Shown here piece after piece: positions 54,020-59,426 of a stretch of DNA of 59,426 nt. Within the stretch, counting starts at the first letter, position 1; every line of letters starts with the position of its first letter. A program made the translations under genes and the position numbers. The stretch spans positions 1 to 59,426 of the forward strand of contig NZ_BONQ01000105.1 of the NCBI RefSeq assembly GCF_016862795.1, in the 5' to 3' direction. Below the pieces are notes generated by a model. The model searched no databases, had not been told where the DNA came from, and saw nothing but the letters and a program-made list of their open reading frames with translations. This stretch comes from Dactylosporangium siamense (GTDB lineage Bacteria > Actinomycetota > Actinomycetes > Mycobacteriales > Micromonosporaceae).

Positions 54020-54681
54020 GGTGTTGCATTGTGGACGTGCGCGCCGGTGTACCCGCATTCGGCGTTGAGGGTCTGCGCCGGGCGCAGGGAGTCCGGGTCG
54101 AACGTCGTGCGCCAGGTGGTGCCGTTGTCGAGGGTCAGTTCCACCTCGTGCGCGGCGGCGAAGCGGGCGGACGTGATCCGGATCTTGGGGTGGTCGCCGA
54201 AGGTCGCCTGCACGCAGGCGAGGGGACGCGTCGACTCGCGGGTGAGGACGCCGTCGGGGTGGGCGACGCGCAGTTCCTGGCGCCAGGTGAGGCTGTCGTC
54301 GGTCAGGCTGACCACCTCGTAGCCGCCGGGCGCGGTGGCGAGCGTGGCCCGTTTCCAGGCCGGGTCGGTCCAGAGCGTGAGACCGGCGCCGCCGCACAGG
54401 GCGATCAGCGCCGCCACGCCGCAGACGACCGCGATGGTGACAGCTGCCGCCCTGGTACGCACGAGCAACAGCACCAGCACCCCGGCGGCGGCCGGCAGCA
54501 CGACCGCGACGGCCACCGGGGCGAGGAGACCGGTGTCGAGGACGACGTAGCCCCGCGGGTTCCACCAGGCGAGGACCGCCGCGACGCACAGCCCCACGGC
54601 CACCGTGACGGTCACCCCGGCGGCGCGCTTGCGGGTGCGGGTGAGCGGAGGGACCGGCGGGGGCGGCGTCGTGAAACTCAT
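54016..54681 (-). CDS. hypothetical membrane protein
   Basis: 221 aa from ATG 54681. Three membrane helices at about 22-38, 46-66 and 75-95, then a ~120-residue extracytoplasmic or cytosolic domain with WKRATLATAPGGYEVVSLTD, LACVQATFGDHPKI and ECGYTGAHVH, two Cys possibly paired. No family recognised. First gene of a two-gene unit. Confidence 0.65.
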   Translation of the reverse strand: MSFTTPPPPVPPLTRTRKRAAGVTVTVAVGLCVAAVLAWWNPRGYVVLDTGLLAPVAVAVVLPAAAGVLVLLLVRTRAAAVTIAVVCGVAALIALCGGAGLTLWTDPAWKRATLATAPGGYEVVSLTDDSLTWRQELRVAHPDGVLTRESTRPLACVQATFGDHPKIRITSARFAAAHEVELTLDNGTTWRTTFDPDSLRPAQTLNAECGYTGAHVHNATP

Positions 54682-54882
54682 GCGGCCGATACTGACCACT
54701 CCGGCGCCCGCACCGCTCGCGGCTGTCACGATCTTGACAGAATCCGTGCTCCGGGACTCGCCGATGGTCACAGCGGTTGCGTCCGGATCCAGTCGATGGG
54801 CCGCGGCCTGTACGCCCGGCGTTCACGAACGCGCCAACCCGTGCCCCGGTTCGCGCCGCCTCGGGTTGGCAACGTGCCCTGC

Positions 54883-56898
54883 ATGTCCATGTCTCGATGG
54901 TCGGCCGCCGCGCTCACCGCCGCGGTCGCAGCCGGCCTCCTCACCACGCCGGCGGCCGCACAGGCGCACCGTAAACCCTCGTCCTTCGACATCCAGGCCC
55001 ACCGCGGCGGGCTGGGGCTGCGCAGCGAGAGCACGCTGAGCTCGTTCGGCAACGCCCTGCGGCTCGGGGTCACCACCCTGGAGCTCGACATCCAGATCAC
55101 CGAGGACGGCCAGGCGGTCGTCACCCACGACCGGCGGGTCAGCGGCGCGAAGTGCGCCGACACGGCGCCGGTGACGGCCGGGGACCCGGAGTTCCCGTAT
55201 GTCGGCAAGTACATCAAGGACCTCACCGTCAAGCAGGTCCGCACGCTGGACTGCGGCAGCAAGGGGCTGCCCGACTTCCCCGGCCAGCTGCTGACGCCCG
55301 GGTCGCGGGTGCCGCTGCTGCGCGAGGTGTTCGACCTCGTCGCGCGGCACGGCAACGACGACGTGAAGTTCAACCTGGAGACGAAGGTCGAGGCCGGCGC
55401 GCCGCAGGAGACCGCGCCGCGTGAGCAGTTCGTGCAGGTCGCCGCGAAGGAGATCCGCGACGCCGGGCTGCTGCGCAGGGTCACCATCCAGAGCTTCGAC
55501 TGGGGCGCGCTCAAGCGGATGCGGGAGGTCGAGCCGCGGCTCGGGCTGGTCGCGCTGACGAACCGCGACTTCCTGCAGACCGGGCAGCCGGGGGCGTCGC
55601 CGTGGCTGGGCGGCCTCGACATCGACGACTTCGGCGGCGACCCGATCGCGGCGGTCAAGACGCTCGGCGTGGTCGCGTTCTCGCCGGTGCACGGCTTCCC
55701 GCAGAACGGCAAGGTGACCGACGCCGGTTACCAGCCGTACGTCACCAAGGCCATGGTGCAGCACGCGCACGCCAACGGCATCAAGGTCGTGCCGTGGACC
55801 GTGGACGACCCGGCGACGATGAACAAGCTCATCGACGACGGCGTCGACGGGCTCATCACCGACTACCCGGACCGGCTGCGGGCCGTCGCCGCGCAGCGCG
55901 GCTTCGGGCTGCCGCGCGGCACTGCGTCGCCGTTCGACGTGCAGGCGCACCGCGGCGGCAAGGCGACCCGGCCGGAGAACACCCTGGCCGCGTTCCGCAA
56001 CTCCCTCGGCAACGCCGACATCTCCACCCTCGAGCTCGACACCGGCGTGACGCGCGACGGCGTCCTCGTCGTCAGCCACGACCGGGCGATCAACGGCGCG
56101 CACTGCCGCGACACCGCGCCGGTGCGCCCCGGCGACCCGCTGTTCCCCTACGTGGGCAAGAACATCAAGGACCTGACCCTGGCCCAGGTGAAGACCGTCG
56201 ACTGCGGCAACGCCTCGGCGCCCGGTGAGCGCATCCCGACCCTCGACGAGCTGTTCAAGCTCGTGAAGTCCAGCAACCGCAACGACATCCGCATGAACAT
56301 CGAGACGAAGATCAGCCCGACGGTCGCCGACACCGAACCGTACTGGGTGTTCACCATCCGCCTGGTCACCGCGGTGGCGAAGGCGGGGCTGGCGAAGCGG
56401 GTCACCATCCAGTCGTTCGACTGGCGCACCATCCAGCTGTCCCGGGCCATCGACCCGCGCATCGAGACCGTCGCGCTGGTGTGGCAGTACGGGCCGAAGG
56501 AGTGCGCCGCGCTCGCCGACGAGTGCTCGCTGCAGGCGGTCTACGGCGACCCGAAGGTGAAGAGCCCGTGGACCGGCACGCTGGACTGGTGGAAGTTCCG
56601 CGACCTCGGCAAGCTCGTCAAGGCGGTCGGCGCGTCGACCGTCTCGGCGAACTGGCAGGTCCACGACCCGGCCCAGGGCACCGTGGTCTCCGATGACTGG
56701 TACCTGCGCCAGGACCCGTCGTACTTCCACGGCCCGACCGTCGACGTCCTGCACCGCCGGGACGGGCTCAAGGTCGTGCCGTACACGGTGGACGACGAGG
56801 CGACGATGGACCGGGTCATCGCGCTCGGCGTCGACGGCATCATCTCCGACGACCCGGAGAAGCTGATCACCGTCGCCCGCCGGGCCGGCCTGCGCTGA
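54883..56898 (+). CDS. secreted tandem-domain glycerophosphodiester phosphodiesterase
   Basis: 671 aa from ATG 54883 (54889 possible). Residues 1-27 form a signal peptide ending near AAAQAH. Two GDPD domains follow, about 37-345 and 350-670. Each opens with QAHRGG, LELDxxxTxDGxxVVxHDR and closes with KVVPxTVDDxATM and a D-G-(L/I)-I-(T/S)-D motif. The catalytic second motif is PENT in domain 2 but SEST in domain 1. Would release glycerol 3-phosphate from deacylated phospholipids or teichoic-type polymers outside the cell. The two halves are clearly homologous, an internal duplication. Confidence 0.9.
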   Translation: MSMSRWSAAALTAAVAAGLLTTPAAAQAHRKPSSFDIQAHRGGLGLRSESTLSSFGNALRLGVTTLELDIQITEDGQAVVTHDRRVSGAKCADTAPVTAGDPEFPYVGKYIKDLTVKQVRTLDCGSKGLPDFPGQLLTPGSRVPLLREVFDLVARHGNDDVKFNLETKVEAGAPQETAPREQFVQVAAKEIRDAGLLRRVTIQSFDWGALKRMREVEPRLGLVALTNRDFLQTGQPGASPWLGGLDIDDFGGDPIAAVKTLGVVAFSPVHGFPQNGKVTDAGYQPYVTKAMVQHAHANGIKVVPWTVDDPATMNKLIDDGVDGLITDYPDRLRAVAAQRGFGLPRGTASPFDVQAHRGGKATRPENTLAAFRNSLGNADISTLELDTGVTRDGVLVVSHDRAINGAHCRDTAPVRPGDPLFPYVGKNIKDLTLAQVKTVDCGNASAPGERIPTLDELFKLVKSSNRNDIRMNIETKISPTVADTEPYWVFTIRLVTAVAKAGLAKRVTIQSFDWRTIQLSRAIDPRIETVALVWQYGPKECAALADECSLQAVYGDPKVKSPWTGTLDWWKFRDLGKLVKAVGASTVSANWQVHDPAQGTVVSDDWYLRQDPSYFHGPTVDVLHRRDGLKVVPYTVDDEATMDRVIALGVDGIISDDPEKLITVARRAGLR

Positions 56899-56903
56899 AC
56901 CAC

Positions 56904-56940
56904 GCTGAGCCGGCCTTTCCCCGCGAAAGGCCGGCTCAGC
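56904..56940. terminator. bidirectional hairpin terminator
   Basis: Perfect 15-bp stem GCTGAGCCGGCCTTT (56904-56918) / AAAGGCCGGCTCAGC (56926-56940), 7-nt loop. It ends the GDPD gene on the plus strand, and the minus-strand ATPase stop (56936-56938) lies inside the right arm. Confidence 0.92.
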
Positions 56941-58876
56941 TGGTCTCGTCGTCGATGAGGCCGTACGGCGGCTGTTCCGGCCGCCGGGAGAACCGCACCA
57001 CCACGTCGTCCGCGGCCGCCGGTGGGGGCGCGTTGTCGGCCACGACGATCTGCGCGCCGCCGCCCCGACCGGCGAGCCACTGCTCCAGGTGCCGGTAGAT
57101 GCGTTCGATGGTGAGGCTGTCCGCGAGATCGCCGGCGACGCCGAGGTTCTTCTGCGGGCTGTCCAGCATCAGGAACCCCGGGTGCGACGAGCGGGACTCC
57201 CACGCGATCTCGAACAGGGCGAGCTGCCACGCCAGCGCGATCAGGGTCCGCCCGCCGGAGGACGCGGCCGTGTAGGGCTCGCCCCGCATGTACGGGGTCA
57301 GGTCCTCGGCGAGGTAGGCGTCGGCGAGCTTCGGGTACCGCCACTCCTGCAGGATCTCGCGGTACCGTGCGCTGACCCGCCGCACCACGGCGGTGCGGTC
57401 CGCGCGGCGCGCCTGCGGGCCCGCGGCGGCGAGCTCCTCGCGGTATGCGGCGACCTGGTCCATCTGGTGCAGGATGCCGGCCGCGCGCCGCTCCAGGCTC
57501 TGCACCAGCCGCAGCCCGCTCAGCGCCCGCTGCAGGGTCGCGGCCGCCTCCTCGCGCCGCCGGGCGAGGGCGTCGCGCTGCGCGAGGAACGGGGTGATCG
57601 TGTGCGCGGTCGCCTCGTCGACCTCGGCCGCGGCGCGGGCCTCCGCCTCCTGCGTGCGCTCCGCCGCGTCCCGCAGCCGCGGCAGCTCGTCCTGCAGCTC
57701 CTCCAGGTAGCGGTTGAGCTCGGCCAGGCGGGTCTTGGCGGAGCGCAGCTCGGCGGTCACGTCGACGGAGCCACCGTCGGTCATCGGCAACAGGCAGGCG
57801 GGGCACCGCTCCTCCCCGCCGGCGAGCGGTGCCAGGCACGACGGGCACGCGGACACCCGCATCGGCTCGAAGAGATGGTCGGCCTCGGCCAGCATCGTCC
57901 ACTTCGCGACGTCATCGGCGTAGCTGCCGTGCAGGGCCAGCATCCGCTGCAGAGAGGTCTCCCGGTCCCGCAGCCCGGCCGCCGCGTGGCGGGCCGCCAC
58001 GGCGGTGCCGCGGTGCCGCTCGCGCAGGTCCTCGGCGAACATGGTGTCCGCGCGGGCCTGCGCGTCCAGCGCGGCGAGGGCCTGGGCGCACGCGGCGAGC
58101 TCGTCCTTCGCGGTGCGGTGCAAGGCTTCCAGGTGCTCCCGGTCGCCGGTGTGCTGCTCGTCGACGATCTGCTCCGCCGCCCGGTACGCCGCCCGCGCCG
58201 CCGACAGCTCGGACTCCACGGCACGGATCCGCCGGCCCACCTCCACGGAATGGTCGTCGTGGACGTCGAAGACCACGTCGACGACCTGTCGCAGCTTCAG
58301 GTGCTTCATCGGCACGCTGCGGAACAACAGGTCCTTGTCGTCGAGGCGCTCGTTGGGCAGGAAGCACAGCCACATCAGGTCCCGGAAGCTCAGCGGGTCG
58401 GTGTCCACCCCGCCGGGCTGCTGCTGATGCAGGGTGTCGCGCAGCCGGACGCCCTCGAGCTTGCAGTGCGACAGCAGCAGGGTGGACAGGCTCTCCGGAT
58501 GACTCGCCGGTCGCAGCGGCCGGCGGACCGGTGGGGTGGCGCCCGGCTCGTCGAGGCGCCCGGCCCGCACGTAGGCGTACATCGACGGCTCGCCGACCGC
58601 ACGCTCGATGAGATACGGCGACCCGGACAGCTCGACCTCGAGCGTGGCGGCCCGCACCTTCGGCATGATCTCCGGGTGCCGCGGATGGTCGGAGGCGCCG
58701 AGGCAGTAGTCGACGAACTCGAGGATCGTGGTCTTGCCGGTGCTGAACGCCCCGGCGAGCACGGACAGCGGGCGCGGCGCGTCGTCGGGGGCCCGGAAGT
58801 CCACGTCGTAGGTCCGGTCGCCGCTGTGCAGGCGCAGCCGCCTGAGCCGGATGCCGTGTGCTCGCAAACCGATCAT
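56936..58876 (-). CDS. Rad50/SMC-like ABC ATPase of an ABC three-component-type system
   Basis: 646 aa from ATG 58876. Walker A is LAGAFSTGKTT (40-50). Coiled coil covers about 210-480, broken by a zinc-hook-like pair of CxxC motifs, CPSC (344-347) and CPAC (358-361). The signature region is ASSGGRTLIALAWQLAL (about 538-554), Walker B GFLMLDSPQKN (about 567-577). The short arms and central CxxC-x10-CxxC resemble the ATPases of ABC-3C/Lamassu-type conflict systems rather than genuine Rad50. Its start overlaps nothing but lies 1 bp from the stop of the next upstream gene, so the operon is tight. A DNA-sensing and effector-activating role is inferred. Confidence 0.85.
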   Translation of the reverse strand: MIGLRAHGIRLRRLRLHSGDRTYDVDFRAPDDAPRPLSVLAGAFSTGKTTILEFVDYCLGASDHPRHPEIMPKVRAATLEVELSGSPYLIERAVGEPSMYAYVRAGRLDEPGATPPVRRPLRPASHPESLSTLLLSHCKLEGVRLRDTLHQQQPGGVDTDPLSFRDLMWLCFLPNERLDDKDLLFRSVPMKHLKLRQVVDVVFDVHDDHSVEVGRRIRAVESELSAARAAYRAAEQIVDEQHTGDREHLEALHRTAKDELAACAQALAALDAQARADTMFAEDLRERHRGTAVAARHAAAGLRDRETSLQRMLALHGSYADDVAKWTMLAEADHLFEPMRVSACPSCLAPLAGGEERCPACLLPMTDGGSVDVTAELRSAKTRLAELNRYLEELQDELPRLRDAAERTQEAEARAAAEVDEATAHTITPFLAQRDALARRREEAAATLQRALSGLRLVQSLERRAAGILHQMDQVAAYREELAAAGPQARRADRTAVVRRVSARYREILQEWRYPKLADAYLAEDLTPYMRGEPYTAASSGGRTLIALAWQLALFEIAWESRSSHPGFLMLDSPQKNLGVAGDLADSLTIERIYRHLEQWLAGRGGGAQIVVADNAPPPAAADDVVVRFSRRPEQPPYGLIDDETS

Positions 58877-58877
58877 G

Positions 58878-59366
58878 TCAGGTCACCTGCGCGGACGAAG
58901 GAGCCGGAACGAGCCACTGCCGCAGGCCCTCCCGCAGCCTCCGCGCGCTCAGGCGCCGGAGGCGGCGGATGACGATGCGCGCCGCTGTGCGATACCTCTG
59001 AGCATACATCGCGGTAAATCGAGCGGCCATGCTCACGCCCTCCGGGGTCAGCCGATAGGTCACCCGGCCGGCGGCCGTGACCTGGACCAGTCCGCGACCC
59101 ACGAGTGCGGCGAGGTCGCCGGAAAGGTGCAGTTGCGCGGTGACGAACCGCTGCGCCGGGCTGGCGTAGCCGACGGCCCGCTCGTCGAACCCGGCGAGGC
59201 GCAGCGCGGTGCGGTCCGGGTCGCCCTCGTCCCTGACCACCAGCAACGGGTGCGCGGTGAGGAAGTCGTAGACGCCCAGATGTTCGGCGTCCAGGGGCTC
59301 CCCGGCGCACTGCAGCGCCAGCAGCAGCCGCGCCTGCCGGAACACCGCGACCTCATCAGGCGTCAT
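58878..59366 (-). CDS. ABC three-component middle-component-like protein
   Basis: 162 aa from ATG 59366 with GAGGACGG upstream. Features: YDFLTAHPLLVVRDEGDPDR, GYASPAQRFVTAQLHLSGDL, ALVGRGLVQVTAAGRVTYRL (winged-helix), and an Arg-rich C-terminal helix (RIVIRRLRRLSARRLREGLR) where partner contact is expected. It matches my memory of 'middle component' proteins that couple SMC-like ATPases to an effector. The order (upstream gene, MC, ATPase) is typical. Functional assignment is inferred. Confidence 0.72.
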   Translation of the reverse strand: MTPDEVAVFRQARLLLALQCAGEPLDAEHLGVYDFLTAHPLLVVRDEGDPDRTALRLAGFDERAVGYASPAQRFVTAQLHLSGDLAALVGRGLVQVTAAGRVTYRLTPEGVSMAARFTAMYAQRYRTAARIVIRRLRRLSARRLREGLRQWLVPAPSSAQVT

Positions 59367-59372
59367 CCGTCC

Positions 59373-59426
59373 TCACTCCGTTCCGGGCGCCTGACCCATT
59401 GCTGTCCCCCCGATGACCGGCCCGAG
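59373..59426 (-). CDS. C-terminal end of an upstream gene, partial
   Basis: The frame is open from the right edge to a TGA at 59373-59375; 17 residues are visible, ending GQAPGTE. The stop lies 6 bases before the middle-component ATG, inside its ribosome-binding region, the normal spacing of a coupled operon. If genuine it is the third, effector-type component. Evidence rests only on spacing. Confidence 0.4.
   Translation of the reverse strand, partial: LGPVIGGTAMGQAPGTE

Overview
The window is about 59.4 kb of very GC-rich DNA with codon use strongly biased to G/C at third positions, frequent GTG starts and many ATGA/GTGA/TGATG stop-start overlaps. Gene content is that of a filamentous actinomycete: secreted lectin-domain proteins, a Methyltransf_19 (DUF574) enzyme, an ECF sigma / CU044_5270 pair, SpoIIE-type phosphatase, DUF6193, and XRE, TetR and DeoR regulators. 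The family Micromonosporaceae (Actinoplanes/Dactylosporangium-like) is my best guess, by inference only. I see no rRNA, tRNA, CRISPR array, integrase or transposase. No gene-free stretch exceeds 300 bases.

Layout. 1-3.6 kb: a truncated zinc-finger protein with LPxTG-like heptad repeats, a secreted HExxH/ricin-lectin protein and two secreted proteins. 3.7-12.7 kb: a sugar module with rhamnulokinase, a DeoR regulator, a complete YtfQRT/YjfF-like ABC importer, a Gfo/Idh/MocA oxidoreductase and a second DeoR regulator. 12.8-20.9 kb: a DoxX protein, a lone condensation-domain protein, a membrane NACHT NTPase behind a small protein with a possible amyloid-type signalling motif, a divergent Hsp70-like receptor-shaped protein, and two lipoproteins. 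21-31.8 kb: a methyltransferase, a large secreted PA14/propeller/F5-8/ricin protein, a MOSC-ferredoxin reductase fusion, a SpoIIE-type phosphatase, a GNAT enzyme and a GH3 beta-glucosidase. 31.9-44 kb: an MMPL exporter, a 37-codon unlisted small ORF, two gene remnants, LysE, ArsR-SRPBCC with a DHFR-like partner, an APH-like kinase, an ECF sigma pair, DUF1905, and AraC/SDR. 44-52.2 kb: a polysaccharide deacetylase, MFS/TetR, a flavin monooxygenase/SDR operon, SLOG, SDR, XRE and a toxin-antitoxin pair. 52.2-59.4 kb: TrmO-like, GNAT, two unknowns, a tandem-domain glycerophosphodiesterase, and a Rad50-like ATPase with a middle-component protein that looks like part of an ABC three-component conflict system cut by the right edge.

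Genes acting together. The 3.7-12.7 kb block reads as uptake, oxidation and phosphorylation of one sugar under two DeoR repressors. A TetR protein has near-identical palindromes at its own divergent promoter and across the start codon of the neighbouring monooxygenase operon, so it probably controls an oxidation/export unit. The NACHT block (14.8-19.4 kb) and the Rad50-like block (56.9-59.4 kb) are the two candidate defence or conflict loci. A hairpin element occurs in two diverged copies 43 kb apart (6.1 and 49.1 kb).
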